From SLJN01 sp964505385 (GTDB taxonomy: Bacteria; Bacteroidota; Rhodothermia; Balneolales; Natronogracilivirgulaceae), in the NCBI GenBank assembly GCA_964505385.1, contig CAZDIA010000001.1:89691-153690 (forward strand): a DNA stretch of 64,000 nt. The letters are read 5' to 3'. The stretch's first letter is position 1. Each line of letters opens with the position of its first letter. Shown piece after piece: positions 45,284 through 55,278 of this stretch. The notes beneath the pieces were generated by a model. That model did no database searches. It was not told where the DNA came from and saw nothing but the letters and a program-made list of their open reading frames with translations. The position numbers were made by a program, and so were the translations under genes.

Positions 45284-46450
45284 GTGAGTAGTTCAAGAAA
45301 CGTGTTAATAGTTGGATCAACCGGTTCAATCGGTTCACAGGCGCTGGATATTGTGCGTCAGTATCCGGAGGTTGTACGTCCTGCCGGATTGTCGGCGAAT
45401 TGCAACTGGGAGACTCTTGCAGCTCAGATAAATGAATTCAAGCCGGAAGTGGCGTATCTTGCGGATGAGGAAACGCGACCAAATTTAAAAGAAGCGTTGA
45501 GTCATAAGAAAACCAGGCTGCTTGAGAGCAAGGATGAATTTTATGATGCAATCAGCACCCTGAATTATGATATCCTGCTGAATGCTCTTGTTGGTTTTGC
45601 CGGTTTTATCCCGACAGTAAAGGCGTTGAAGGCGGGCAAAAAGGTTGCACTTGCAAATAAAGAATCGCTGGTAGTCGGAGGAGAGCTGCTGCGTTCTTAT
45701 TGTGATGAGCTTGATCGCAGGTTAATTCCCGTGGATTCCGAGCACAGCGCTATTCTGCAGTGTCTTGTTGGAGAACCTGAAAAATCCATAGAAAAACTGA
45801 TAATCACTGCAAGTGGCGGCCCGTTTCGCGAGCTCGATCCCGCGCATTTGAAGGATGTAAAAGTTGAGGATGCTCTCGATCACCCGAACTGGGATATGGG
45901 AGCAAAAATTACTATCGATTCTGCCACGATGATGAACAAGGGGCTGGAAGTGATTGAGGCGCATTATCTGTTTAATCAACCAATGGAAAATATTGAGGCG
46001 GTTATCCATCCTCAAAGTATTATCCATTCGATGGTTACATTTACAGACGGCTCAACGAAGGCACAACTTGGGCTTCCGGATATGAAACTGCCTATTCTGT
46101 ACGCTATCACCTACCCGGAACGTTGGTATTTTGAAACCCCGAGAATGGACTGGAGCGTGCAACAACAACTCACATTTCATCCCGTTGATCACAAGCGATT
46201 TCCGTGTTTCAGGCTGGCGCTTGAAGCGATTACTGAGGGCAATCATGCGCCGGCAGTTATGAATGCTGCCAATGAGGTGGCCGTAAAAAGATTTCTGAAC
46301 AAAGAAATTCGATACGATCATATAGCCCGGATAGTAGAGGAAGCATTACAAACGTTTCAAAATCATCGTCAGCTATCGGTAGAATCGTTGTATAATACCG
46401 ACTCAGAGACGCGAAAATTTGCGCAGAATTTGAGTTTAAATCAGGTTTGA
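45284..46450 (+). CDS. dxr: 1-deoxy-D-xylulose-5-phosphate reductoisomerase
   Basis: 388 residues. The second enzyme of the MEP isoprenoid pathway. The start is GTG at 45284, immediately before SSSRNVLIVGSTGSIGSQALDI (NADPH fold). Other motifs are ALANKESLVVGGEL, metal/substrate PVDSEHSAILQCL, TASGGPFRE, the HPNWDMGAKITIDSATMMNKGLE segment and PDMKLPILYA. First gene of a tight operon with rseP, psd and pssA. Confidence 0.96.
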   Translation: MSSSRNVLIVGSTGSIGSQALDIVRQYPEVVRPAGLSANCNWETLAAQINEFKPEVAYLADEETRPNLKEALSHKKTRLLESKDEFYDAISTLNYDILLNALVGFAGFIPTVKALKAGKKVALANKESLVVGGELLRSYCDELDRRLIPVDSEHSAILQCLVGEPEKSIEKLIITASGGPFRELDPAHLKDVKVEDALDHPNWDMGAKITIDSATMMNKGLEVIEAHYLFNQPMENIEAVIHPQSIIHSMVTFTDGSTKAQLGLPDMKLPILYAITYPERWYFETPRMDWSVQQQLTFHPVDHKRFPCFRLALEAITEGNHAPAVMNAANEVAVKRFLNKEIRYDHIARIVEEALQTFQNHRQLSVESLYNTDSETRKFAQNLSLNQV

Positions 46451-46459
46451 TATCACTTT

Positions 46460-47806
46460 ATGGAATTTATATTCAGTTTTATATACTCTGTTTTAATTTT
46501 TATTGCTGTCATCTTTGTACTGGTGTTGGTGCATGAGCTGGGGCATTTTCTGGCAGCAAAACTGTTCGGTATGCGCGTGGAGCGTTTTTCGATCGGTTTC
46601 CCGCCACGTTTGTTCGGAAAAAAAATCGGCGAAACGGACTATTGCATCTCGGGGACTCCACTTGGCGGCTATGTCAAAATCTCAGGGATGGCTGAGGAGA
46701 TGGATGAGGAAGAGGTCAAAAAGGAGCCTAAACCCTGGGAATATCGCAGCAAGCCGGTTTGGCAGCGCATAATTGTGATCACAGCCGGAGTAATTTTCAA
46801 TGTTATTCTGGCATATGTGATATTTGCAGGTATAGTTTATACCTATGGAAGTGAAAGAATTCCGGCTGAAAATATACCGGGCTATTATGTTCCTGAAGGT
46901 TCAACGGCGGAAGAAGTTGGTTTTGAAACAGGCGACCGCATAATCGGGGTTAAAGACCGGAATATTGATTATATTGACAGCCCGACGCTGTTCTCGATGA
47001 GTGAGATAACCAGCTCGGATCTCACCTTTACCGTGTTGCGTAACGGAGAGGAAGTAGTGCTTGACGCTCCGAGGGATTTAATTGATAAAATTTCGCGCGA
47101 ACAGGATTTCATAACACTGGAGAATGCGCTGCCCAGCAAAATCGGATATGTAAGTGAGGGTGATCCGGCATATGAGGCCGGCCTTGAAGAGGGGGATGAA
47201 ATTATCGCTGTCAACGGCGAAGAAATTAGTTACTGGATGCAGATGGTTGGATTTATCCAGGATGCTGAAGAGAGTCTTACCCTAACTGTACAAAGAGACG
47301 GGGAAACGTTCGATACTTCTGTCACACCGGATGCCGAATCTCAACTTATTGGGGTAGGGGTGGTTAACCATTTTGAATATTTTGATTCAGAATCCATTGA
47401 GTACGGTCTACTGGGTTCTGTACGCCAGGGTATCAGTGAAACACATGATACCGCGGGTGCGATTGTAAACGGGTTCAAATCATTATTTACCGGAGCGATT
47501 TCAGTTCGCGAAAACCTGGGCGGGCCTATTGCCATTGCCAACATATCAGCTGAGGCTACCGAAACAGGGGGGATGCTTGGGTTCTGGAGAATTATGGCTT
47601 ATCTGAGTATTACACTTGCCATTGTTAATATTCTGCCCATCCCGATGCTTGATGGCGGACACCTGATGTTTTTAATTTATGAAGGAATTACCCGGCGAGA
47701 ACCCTCAATGCGTGTTAAAATGGGCTTACAACAAATCGGGTTGATCTTTCTGGTGGGATTAATGATTTTCGTTATCTTCAATGACATACTGAGAATTGTA
47801 AATTGA
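46460..47806 (+). CDS. rseP: RIP site-2 zinc metalloprotease RseP
   Basis: A 448-residue polytopic inner-membrane protease. HELGH (25-29) in the first membrane helix and NILPIPMLDGGHLMF near the C-terminus give the metal ligands. Two PDZ domains (about 140-205 and 210-285) lie between. The usual role is cutting anti-sigma factors and signal-peptide remnants in the membrane. The ECF anti-sigma encoded at 34399 is a conceivable substrate (inference). Starts 9 bp after dxr. Confidence 0.95.
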   Translation: MEFIFSFIYSVLIFIAVIFVLVLVHELGHFLAAKLFGMRVERFSIGFPPRLFGKKIGETDYCISGTPLGGYVKISGMAEEMDEEEVKKEPKPWEYRSKPVWQRIIVITAGVIFNVILAYVIFAGIVYTYGSERIPAENIPGYYVPEGSTAEEVGFETGDRIIGVKDRNIDYIDSPTLFSMSEITSSDLTFTVLRNGEEVVLDAPRDLIDKISREQDFITLENALPSKIGYVSEGDPAYEAGLEEGDEIIAVNGEEISYWMQMVGFIQDAEESLTLTVQRDGETFDTSVTPDAESQLIGVGVVNHFEYFDSESIEYGLLGSVRQGISETHDTAGAIVNGFKSLFTGAISVRENLGGPIAIANISAEATETGGMLGFWRIMAYLSITLAIVNILPIPMLDGGHLMFLIYEGITRREPSMRVKMGLQQIGLIFLVGLMIFVIFNDILRIVN

Positions 47807-47810
47807 GATA

Positions 47811-48470
47811 ATGATAACCAGAGCCGGTGTTCCGACTATAATTTTAGTTCTGTTTTTTTCCCTCATACTTGTTTTAACAGGGTTGTTTCTTGAATCCGCG
47901 TGGTCGTATGTATTATACCTGATAGCTGTAGGGTTATCAGGTACGGTTATCTTCTTTTTCAGGGATCCTGAGCGTACCATCCCCGAAAACCGCGAAGATC
48001 TAGTGATTTCACCTGCTGATGGGAGAGTGGTGTCTATCAGAGAAACCGAAGAACCGCATTATCTGAAAGGTCCGGCTCAATGCATCAGTATTTTTCTATC
48101 AGCTCTTGATGTTCATGTAAACCGGTACCCGGTAAGCGGTGAAGTGGAGTACCTACAATATAATCCGGGAAAATATCTTGTGGCCTGGAATGAAAAGGCG
48201 TCTGATGAAAATGAGCGCGCCGAATTTGGAGTGAAGCACCCGTCCGGAATCCGGATTTTATTCCGGCAGATAACCGGCATTATGGCAAGAAGAATCGTCT
48301 ACAACACGAAGAAGGGTGAACAGGTGCAGGCCGGTGAGCGGTTTGGGGTAATGAAATTCGGATCGCGTATGGATATTTTGATTCCGCTTGGAATTGAAAT
48401 CAACATTTCCGAGGGTGATCGTACAAAAGCAGGTGAGACCATTATTGCTAATCTCGGGGACTCCCGATGA
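47811..48470 (+). CDS. psd: Phosphatidylserine decarboxylase proenzyme
   Basis: 219 residues, the short PSD class. Membrane helices occupy about 8-50, and RDPERTIP, SPADGRVVSI and FLSALDVHVNRYPVSG follow. The autocleavage site MKFGSRMD is between G184 and S185, where Ser185 becomes the pyruvoyl group. Makes phosphatidylethanolamine from the PssA product. Its stop overlaps pssA as ATGA. Confidence 0.95.
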   Translation: MITRAGVPTIILVLFFSLILVLTGLFLESAWSYVLYLIAVGLSGTVIFFFRDPERTIPENREDLVISPADGRVVSIRETEEPHYLKGPAQCISIFLSALDVHVNRYPVSGEVEYLQYNPGKYLVAWNEKASDENERAEFGVKHPSGIRILFRQITGIMARRIVYNTKKGEQVQAGERFGVMKFGSRMDILIPLGIEINISEGDRTKAGETIIANLGDSR

Positions 48471-49300
48471 AAGCGCGCAGCAGACAATCCCGAATTCGAA
48501 AACGGCGTAAGTTTCGCCCCGCTTTAAAGAAGCGAATCAGGGAGCGAAAACCTTTCCCAAGGCAGGTTGTTCCAAATTTTTTCACATTAATGAACCTGTT
48601 TTCAGGTTTCCTTTCAATAATTCACGTATTGGAGGGAGAGCTTGAAATTGCGGCGTGGCTGATCGTTTTTGCCGGTGTATTTGATGCGCTTGATGGTTAT
48701 ATGGCGAGGCTTACCAACACATCATCAGAATTTGGTGTTGAACTGGATTCCCTGTGCGATGTAGTTTCCTTTGGTGTGGCGCCGGCTTTTCTGATGTATC
48801 ATTTTTCGCTTAATGAACTTTTGACATTCGGTATGCTTATCAGCGCCATTCCTGTACTCTGTGGCGCTGCCCGCCTTGCAAGGTTTAATATTGAAACCAA
48901 AATTGAAGATAGCTCGTATTTCCGGGGCTTGCCTATACCGGTACAAGGGATTATGCTTGCCGCCTTTTTCCTGACTTTTCATCAAAATGTCGAATTATTC
49001 GATATTTTTGAATACGGCGTCAATGCGGTCCTGATACCTTCCATGCTATTGTTTTCCTTTTTGATGATTACTACTGTTCCGTTTGATAAAGTACCTCGTT
49101 TTAATAGAAGTTATGTACGGAAGCACAAAGTGCCGGTTCTTCTCTTTTTTATATACGTCGTGTTAATTCTTCTGTTTCAGGAATATGGGTTAATGATCGC
49201 GTTTGGTATTTTCATCATAAAAGGGCTTCTGCTATCTGCTGTACACTTCTACAGGGATATGTTTGAGGAAAACCATGATGATGAAGTACCAGTTCCATGA
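48467..49300 (+). CDS. pssA: CDP-diacylglycerol-serine O-phosphatidyltransferase
   Basis: 277 residues. The complete CDP-alcohol phosphotransferase signature is D76-G77-x2-A80-R81-x8-G90-x3-D94-x3-D98. Several membrane helices follow, and an extended basic N-terminus (about 33 residues, RSRQSRIRKRRKFR...) is present. It feeds Psd, encoded immediately upstream. Last gene of the dxr-rseP-psd-pssA operon. Confidence 0.94.
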   Translation: MKARSRQSRIRKRRKFRPALKKRIRERKPFPRQVVPNFFTLMNLFSGFLSIIHVLEGELEIAAWLIVFAGVFDALDGYMARLTNTSSEFGVELDSLCDVVSFGVAPAFLMYHFSLNELLTFGMLISAIPVLCGAARLARFNIETKIEDSSYFRGLPIPVQGIMLAAFFLTFHQNVELFDIFEYGVNAVLIPSMLLFSFLMITTVPFDKVPRFNRSYVRKHKVPVLLFFIYVVLILLFQEYGLMIAFGIFIIKGLLLSAVHFYRDMFEENHDDEVPVP

Positions 49301-49342
49301 TTAAGGATTAATCAGAGAATATTTTTGCCCGTTAGCCGGTCA

Positions 49343-49912
49343 CTATTCAAATTCTACTCTGGTATGAAACTCGCCGAATTCTCCCATGGGATCAATCTCC
49401 TCCGGTAGTGTATTGATGAATTGACGGTTGAAAAGGGTACCCGGTTCTATAATGTGTTTAAATCGAAGATCCACATGCGTGAGCCTGACCGTGATATTTT
49501 CTGAAAACAATCGATCAAACAGATAGTCATAGTCCATACTCCATATCGGAAAGCGACAAGTAAATCCCAATGGTTGAAATACGGTTTGTCGCCACTGACG
49601 AATATCATCAATGTGGAGATCACCAAAGATCAAATCGCATCTTGTGAGCCCGGCGTTTTCAAGTGTACCTGCGATAGAATTAACGTATTTATCATTGGGA
49701 CACGAAGGAGGCAGGGGAGTTGTCAATAATGGATGGTCTAAAAACAATGCCTGCTTACGGATATGCGACATGTCTATCTCCTGAAGCGGTACGGTATTCC
49801 GGGTATTGTCATAGGTTACCAGCAGGTAGATATGCTCGTATTGATTCTCAATTTCGCGGTATGCAAGAAAGGCGTCTTTGCCACCACTCCAGAAAACGAC
49901 TGCGGTATGCAT
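49343..49912 (-). CDS. PP-loop ATP pyrophosphatase, Dph6-like
   Basis: 189 residues. PP-loop SGGKDA (9-14), GDLHIDDIRQWRQ, the P-x-W segment FPIWSMDYDYLF and the C-terminal DPMGEFGEFHTRVEF are the Dph6/diphthine-ammonia-ligase family pattern. Bacteria lack diphthamide, so the product adenylates another substrate; the family role in bacteria is unknown. Converges on pssA. Confidence 0.85.
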   Translation of the reverse strand: MHTAVVFWSGGKDAFLAYREIENQYEHIYLLVTYDNTRNTVPLQEIDMSHIRKQALFLDHPLLTTPLPPSCPNDKYVNSIAGTLENAGLTRCDLIFGDLHIDDIRQWRQTVFQPLGFTCRFPIWSMDYDYLFDRLFSENITVRLTHVDLRFKHIIEPGTLFNRQFINTLPEEIDPMGEFGEFHTRVEFE

Positions 49913-49990
49913 GTTTTATATTAGCTCAAGTTTTTATACAACCACTAATTCAGGTATTTATAACTGCAATATGAATAACGGCTTGCTACA

Positions 49991-50060
49991 GTGTTTGATG
50001 ATTGAGGTTTGATGTTGTCGTACTGACAGAACATCAAACCTCAAACCTCAAACGTCAAAC
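49991..50060. repeat. Inverted repeat with tandem NTCAAAC heptamers
   Basis: TTGAGGTTTGATGTT (50002-50016) is the exact inverse of AACATCAAACCTCAA (50030-50044). The right arm continues as four consecutive heptamers ATCAAAC-CTCAAAC-CTCAAAC-GTCAAAC (50033-50060). It lies between two leftward genes in the 232-bp spacer 49913-50144. Confidence 0.65.
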
Positions 50061-50144
50061 AACTTGTCTCGAAAACTCCGGGATCAAACAAACTTTGCCG
50101 ACAATAAGTAACAAATGTAGCAACTACAATGGCTTAAACAGCCA

Positions 50145-51434
50145 TCAACTATATCGTATCCATTTTGCAATTTCTCTGAAGCCCGCTTTTTTACCATACA
50201 TAAGAATTCCAACCCTGTAAATTTTACTGCTCAGCCAAATCATCATCAAAAAAGTGGCAATCATCAATATTACAGCAAGCGCAACCTGCCAGATTGGTAC
50301 ACTTATAATTGCCAATCTTACCGGCATTAAGATGGGAGCAAAAAACGGAATAATTGAAGCAACAACGGCCAGGGTAGAGGTTGGATCATCGCCGACATTG
50401 TTTACCAACAGTATTGGAATAATAATCAGAATTAAAATGGGCATTTGTAATTGCTGGCTGTCGGATTCATTCTCGATAGCCGATCCGATCGCCGCATATA
50501 CCGAGCTGTAAATCAGATATCCCAGGAGGAAGAAACCGACAAATCCAACGATCAGCCATGGCGAAATAGTAGGAAATGTAAACGGTAAGTCATCCTCTGG
50601 TACACCGGCAGCCGCCGCTTCTGTCATTTCAGGTTGATCGATGAATAAAAGAGCAATAGGAGCTGCCAAAGACATAAATCCGAAAATCATCAATCCCCAG
50701 ATTATAAACTGAGTTAAACCAAGTGCTCCTACGCCAATAACTTTGCCTAATAATAATTCAAACGGTTTAACGCAGGATGCAATCAGCTCAACCACCCGGT
50801 TTGATTTCTCTTCAATTACACCGCGCAGAATCATAGAGCCATATATAAACATGGCGATGTATATTATGAATCCCATGAACAAACCGATAAAAAACATGGC
50901 GCTGGTATCTTCACCTTCCTCACCTTCTTCCGTGATGGTGCGAGTGGTGAGTGAGCGCCGGTCATCCAGAATAGCTTTAATTTCATCTGTGGCTTCCACC
51001 CGTTCAAGACGGACGTCCCGTATTCGGTTGTTTAATTCATCACGAATATTTTGTATCAGGGTAAATCCAGCTGCGCCATCATGAAAAAAGCTCGGGTTCA
51101 CAGAGGCGTCATCCAACAGATTTTCCGGAAGCAGAATATAACCGTCAATTTCTCCCCCTGTAAGCTTTTCGCGCCAGTGCTCTTCGTCATAATCGGATCC
51201 ATCTCTGTAACGTGAGCCCTCCATTGCTGTTAATTCGTGCGCGATTTCATTGGTCTGATCGATAATTACAAGTTCACGATCACGGTCGCCGCCTATTTGC
51301 TGAATAATAATGGGGATGGCAAATATGAGAATGATACCAAGGGGAGCTAATATGGTAGTAAAAATAAATACTTTACTACGAATTCTGGTGATAAATTCTC
51401 TTTTAACAATTAACCAAAGCTTTTTGTAATTCAT
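50145..51434 (-). CDS. ABC-2 type transporter permease (NatB-like)
   Basis: 429 residues. TM1 near the N-terminus (about 20-45) is followed by an extracytoplasmic domain of about 140 residues, then five or six membrane helices with the characteristic RGVIEEKSNRVVELIASCVKPFELLLGKVIGVG segment. This is the NatB/ABC-2_3 family. It pairs with the ATPase gene upstream (4-bp overlap). Export substrate unknown; Na+ is the best-known case. Confidence 0.88.
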   Translation of the reverse strand: MNYKKLWLIVKREFITRIRSKVFIFTTILAPLGIILIFAIPIIIQQIGGDRDRELVIIDQTNEIAHELTAMEGSRYRDGSDYDEEHWREKLTGGEIDGYILLPENLLDDASVNPSFFHDGAAGFTLIQNIRDELNNRIRDVRLERVEATDEIKAILDDRRSLTTRTITEEGEEGEDTSAMFFIGLFMGFIIYIAMFIYGSMILRGVIEEKSNRVVELIASCVKPFELLLGKVIGVGALGLTQFIIWGLMIFGFMSLAAPIALLFIDQPEMTEAAAAGVPEDDLPFTFPTISPWLIVGFVGFFLLGYLIYSSVYAAIGSAIENESDSQQLQMPILILIIIPILLVNNVGDDPTSTLAVVASIIPFFAPILMPVRLAIISVPIWQVALAVILMIATFLMMIWLSSKIYRVGILMYGKKAGFREIAKWIRYS

Positions 51435-52363
51435 GATACAACCTCCTCATTTTCCGAAAAATCATCAGGGCTTTTTCCCACAGTGCTGATGAATATTTCA
51501 TTCAGGCTCGGCATAACCAATTCGAACCGTTCAATATCCGCATGTTTCATCGCTTCGGTAAGTATATCCCTGATAGGGATATTGTCAAGCAGCCTGAGTT
51601 CCGCAAAATTATTGGACCGATTGTTAACTCTAACGCCTTCAAGCTTGTCAATGAAAGCGCCATCACCGTTGTATTGGAGTTCAATGGTGTTTTTCCCGAA
51701 TGATCTGCGAATATCATCAAGCTTACCCTCAAGAACCACCTTCCCCTGATTGAAAAGGCAAATATAATCGCACATCTGCTCCACTTGTTCCATGCGATGG
51801 GTGGCAAACAAAATGGTTTTGCCCTGATCCTTTAATTCCAGAATAACTTTTTTGAGCAACTCACTGTTTATGGGATCCAATCCGCTGAACGGCTCGTCAA
51901 AGATGCAAATATCCGGATCATGTAAAATAGTGGATATAAACTGGATTTTCTGATGCATTCCTTTGGAGAGTTCACCTACCTCTTTGTTTTTCCATCCCAT
52001 CGCGTCAAAACGGTCGAGCCAGTAATCAATGCGACTTGATGCTTTTGATTTGCTTAACCCCTTTAGCCGGCCAAGATACATCAGTTGCTCTTCAACTTTC
52101 ATTTTCTTGTACAACCCTCGCTCTTCCGGCAGGTAACCAATCCATTCCTGCGTGATATGTGATGCGGGAACCTGTTTTATGAGAATCTGCCCTTCATCCG
52201 GAACCATTATATAATTAATCATCCGCAGGCAGGTGGTTTTACCCGCTCCATTGGGTCCCAGCAATCCATATATCACACCTTCGGGTACCTCGAAGTTTAC
52301 CTTATCAACTGCACGGGTCCCCTGAAAGTTTTTAATTACATTATTAACTTCAATGGTGCTCAT
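51431..52363 (-). CDS. ABC transporter ATP-binding protein (NatA-like)
   Basis: 310 residues. Walker A GPNGAGKTT (36-44), an altered signature GELSKGMHQK, Walker B CIFDEPFSGLDP, and H-loop ATHRMEQ. A C-terminal domain of about 90 residues is typical of DUF4162-containing exporters. Partner of the following permease. Divergent from glgA. Confidence 0.92.
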   Translation of the reverse strand: MSTIEVNNVIKNFQGTRAVDKVNFEVPEGVIYGLLGPNGAGKTTCLRMINYIMVPDEGQILIKQVPASHITQEWIGYLPEERGLYKKMKVEEQLMYLGRLKGLSKSKASSRIDYWLDRFDAMGWKNKEVGELSKGMHQKIQFISTILHDPDICIFDEPFSGLDPINSELLKKVILELKDQGKTILFATHRMEQVEQMCDYICLFNQGKVVLEGKLDDIRRSFGKNTIELQYNGDGAFIDKLEGVRVNNRSNNFAELRLLDNIPIRDILTEAMKHADIERFELVMPSLNEIFISTVGKSPDDFSENEEVVS

Positions 52364-52498
52364 GTAATAAGACTATATTTGCATGTTAATTGCCGGTGCA
52401 AAGGTACGTTAAAAAAAGATACAAGTTTCATGAAATTTAGGATTGTAAATGCCGGTATAACTCTTAGTTTAAATCAGGAACATCAAAACATATAATTT

Positions 52499-53944
52499 AT
52501 GGAGGTAATTCACGCAAGTGCCGAGTGCTATCCGGTTGCCAAAGTGGGCGGCCTGGCGGATATCGTAGGTTCATTACCCAAATACTTACAACAGCACGAG
52601 GTTCAAAGTAAAGTTATTATACCGAAATATAAAACAGATTGGATCATTAACCATGGTTTTGAGGATATCCATGAGGGTGTAATCACGCTTGGCGACTATC
52701 GCATTAACTATAAAATTCAAAGAGAAGACAGCAATCGCCTGGGTTTTCCGCTATATGTAGTTGATATCGAGCACTTGTTCAGCAGGCCCGGTATCTATTT
52801 GGATCCCGATAGCGGCTATGGCTACTGGGATGAGTTTGAGCGCTATCTGAGCTTTCAGGTTTCTATTCTCGATTGGCTGAAATCTTATTCTGAAAAACCG
52901 GACGTAATTCACTGCCATGATCACCACACGGCATTTATGCCGTTGTTGATGACCAATTCTCCTGTTTACCATGAGTTTGAAAAAATACCTACCATACTGA
53001 CTATACATAATGCCCAGTATCACGGATGGTATGGAAATGACAAACGAGGCATGTTTCCGAAAATCAATCCTGAAGGTGAGGGGTTTCTCTACTGGAACGG
53101 GCAGATTAACGCTCTTGGATGTGGCATACGAACCTGTTGGCAACTAACGACGGTATCACCTACATACATGCATGAAATGCAGTATAGCAGCAATGGCCTG
53201 GAACCTCTCTTCGCACATGAAATGCCAAAAGCCCTTGGTATTTTAAATGGTATCGACACCGATGTTTGGAATCCTCAAAAAGATCCGAACATAGCGCATA
53301 ATTACTACCAAAGGTCCTTTAAGACCGGGAAGCGTTATAACAAGCAAGCATTGTGCGAACAGTTTGATCTTGACACCTCGTATCCCGTAATGTCATTCAT
53401 CGGCCGGATGGTTGCCGAAAAAGGAGCAGATTTACTGCCGGATTTGATCAGCACATTTCTTAATGAAGGAAACCGGGCTAATTTCGTCATACTGGGAACC
53501 GGTACTCCCGACAATGAAGCTCGTCTCAAACAACTTGAGACAACATATCCGGATAATGTGCGGGTTAACTTTGCCTATAACGAGCCTCTTGCGCATCAGA
53601 TTTATGCAGGCTCCGATTTTCTATTGATGCCGTCGCGTGTAGAACCTTGCGGATTAAACCAAATGTATGCAATGCGGTATGGAACTATTCCAATTGTAAG
53701 AGAGGTTGGAGGTTTAAAGGATACGGTAATCGATTATGACTATAGCGACGGCTACGGTATTACTTTTTGGAACTTTACACTTGAGGAGGCCAATCGTGCT
53801 TTGCACAGAGCACTGTTGCTTTATAAGGATGAAAAAAGATTCCAAAAACTTCAGAGATATGTGATGGGATTGGATTTTTCATGGGGGCGGTCAGCTCAGG
53901 AGTACAAAAAACTATATAAAGATCTGATTAAAAGATACAAATAA
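52499..53944 (+). CDS. glgA: Glycogen synthase (ADP-glucose GT5)
   Basis: 481 residues. GT5 signature K15-V-G-G-L19 in AKVGGLADIVGSLP binds ADP-glucose. HCHDHHTAFMPLL, TIHNAQYHGWY and GILNGIDTDVWNP follow, and the C-terminal nucleotide domain has FIGRMVAEKGADL and MPSRVEPCGLNQMYAMRYGT. Elongates alpha-1,4-glucan. It is 4 bp from glgC, so substrate supply and polymerisation are co-expressed. TATATTTG at 52374-52381 could be a -7 box but lacks a matching -33 element. Confidence 0.95.
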   Translation: MEVIHASAECYPVAKVGGLADIVGSLPKYLQQHEVQSKVIIPKYKTDWIINHGFEDIHEGVITLGDYRINYKIQREDSNRLGFPLYVVDIEHLFSRPGIYLDPDSGYGYWDEFERYLSFQVSILDWLKSYSEKPDVIHCHDHHTAFMPLLMTNSPVYHEFEKIPTILTIHNAQYHGWYGNDKRGMFPKINPEGEGFLYWNGQINALGCGIRTCWQLTTVSPTYMHEMQYSSNGLEPLFAHEMPKALGILNGIDTDVWNPQKDPNIAHNYYQRSFKTGKRYNKQALCEQFDLDTSYPVMSFIGRMVAEKGADLLPDLISTFLNEGNRANFVILGTGTPDNEARLKQLETTYPDNVRVNFAYNEPLAHQIYAGSDFLLMPSRVEPCGLNQMYAMRYGTIPIVREVGGLKDTVIDYDYSDGYGITFWNFTLEEANRALHRALLLYKDEKRFQKLQRYVMGLDFSWGRSAQEYKKLYKDLIKRYK

Positions 53945-53948
53945 AACT

Positions 53949-55217
53949 ATGGCTAAAACTTTATCATTAATTCTTGGAGGTGGCAGAGGAACCCGCCTTG
54001 AACCGCTTACGCGCCAACGTTCTAAACCTGCTGTTCCGATTGGAGGCAAATATCGCCTGGTGGATATCCCGATCTCTAACTGCCTTCATTCCAACATTCG
54101 CCAGATTTTTGTATTGACCCAATACAATTCAGCCTCGCTGAACCGGCATATTAAAAATACCTATCAGTTTGATCTGTTTAGCCCAGGGTTTATCGACATT
54201 TTGGCCGCTGAACAAACTCCGGGGTCACAAAACTGGTACCAGGGAACCGCTGATGCTGTTCGGCAGTCGATGCATCATATGGAAAATCTGGATTTTGAGC
54301 AGGTGCTTATTCTCTCGGGTGACCAGTTGTATCAGATGGACTTCGAAGAAATGGTAAAACGGTATAATGATACCAATGCTGATGTTACCATAGCGACTAT
54401 TCCGGTTAACGCACAGGATGCGACCGGCTTCGGGATTATGAAAACCAATGAGGAACATAAAATAACCAACTTTTTTGAGAAACCCGGCCTTGATGAATTA
54501 AACGGGCTTGAGTCGGAGGTTGGTGAAGATTTGATGAACGAGGGCAGGGTGTATCTCGCCTCGATGGGCATATACATATTCAATCGTGATAGCCTTTATG
54601 ATTTAATTCAGAAAAACCCGGATGCTACTGATTTCGGTAGAGATATAATCCCGAAAGCCATTGAAGAGAACTATAATGTGGTCAGTTATAAATATGATGG
54701 GTACTGGACTGATATCGGTACAATTAAATCCTTCTATGAAGCCAACCTGGAACTGACAGGTGAGCTTCCGCGCTTCGATTTATACAATCGGGACAAGTTG
54801 ATCTTTACCCGAGCCCGCCTGCTTCCAGGGTCGAAGATTTCCGGAACCACGTTTGAACGCTCAATAATTGCTGAAGGCTCCATCGTGGAAGCGAGTCGCA
54901 TACAAAATTCTATTATAGGGATCCGTGCAAGAATTGGCAGCGATAGTGTTGTGAAAGAATCGATAATAATGGGTAATGATTATTATCCGGAATTCGAAGA
55001 AATTCAACGCGAAGATGGTCCGCCGATTCTGGGAATTGGTGAACGATGCCATATTGAAAAAGCGATCATCGATAAAAACTGCCAAATAGGCAATGATGTG
55101 CGAATAAAAGGTGGTGATCATCTGGAAGATCAGCACAACGAAAATTATTCGGTTGTTGATGGGATTGTCGTTGTCCCCAAAGACAGTATTATTGAGGATA
55201 ACGTTCAGATTTTTTAA
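53949..55217 (+). CDS. glgC: Glucose-1-phosphate adenylyltransferase
   Basis: 422 residues. N-terminal nucleotidyltransferase with LILGGGRGTRLEPLTRQRSKPAVPIGG and RLVDIPISNCLHS, then WYQGTADAVRQ, ILSGDQLYQMD, GIMKTNE..ITNFFEKP and KYDGYWTDIGTI. The C-terminal left-handed beta-helix domain (about 300-422) carries allosteric contacts in this family. Makes ADP-glucose for GlgA. Confidence 0.95.
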   Translation: MAKTLSLILGGGRGTRLEPLTRQRSKPAVPIGGKYRLVDIPISNCLHSNIRQIFVLTQYNSASLNRHIKNTYQFDLFSPGFIDILAAEQTPGSQNWYQGTADAVRQSMHHMENLDFEQVLILSGDQLYQMDFEEMVKRYNDTNADVTIATIPVNAQDATGFGIMKTNEEHKITNFFEKPGLDELNGLESEVGEDLMNEGRVYLASMGIYIFNRDSLYDLIQKNPDATDFGRDIIPKAIEENYNVVSYKYDGYWTDIGTIKSFYEANLELTGELPRFDLYNRDKLIFTRARLLPGSKISGTTFERSIIAEGSIVEASRIQNSIIGIRARIGSDSVVKESIIMGNDYYPEFEEIQREDGPPILGIGERCHIEKAIIDKNCQIGNDVRIKGGDHLEDQHNENYSVVDGIVVVPKDSIIEDNVQIF

Positions 55218-55278
55218 TTCAACTTAGAATAACAGATCAATTACTGAAAGTCTCTAAAACCGCCTTAAATAATTCAGG

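Noticed and set aside
50002..50220. 72-residue frame starting near the heptamer repeat
   Set aside because: Runs through the inverted repeat and antisense to the ABC permease gene end.
52374..52381. TATATTTG as a promoter -7 box for glgA
   Set aside because: No TTG-type -33 element at 19-21 bp, and it is about 118 bp from the start codon; may be chance in A/T-rich DNA.
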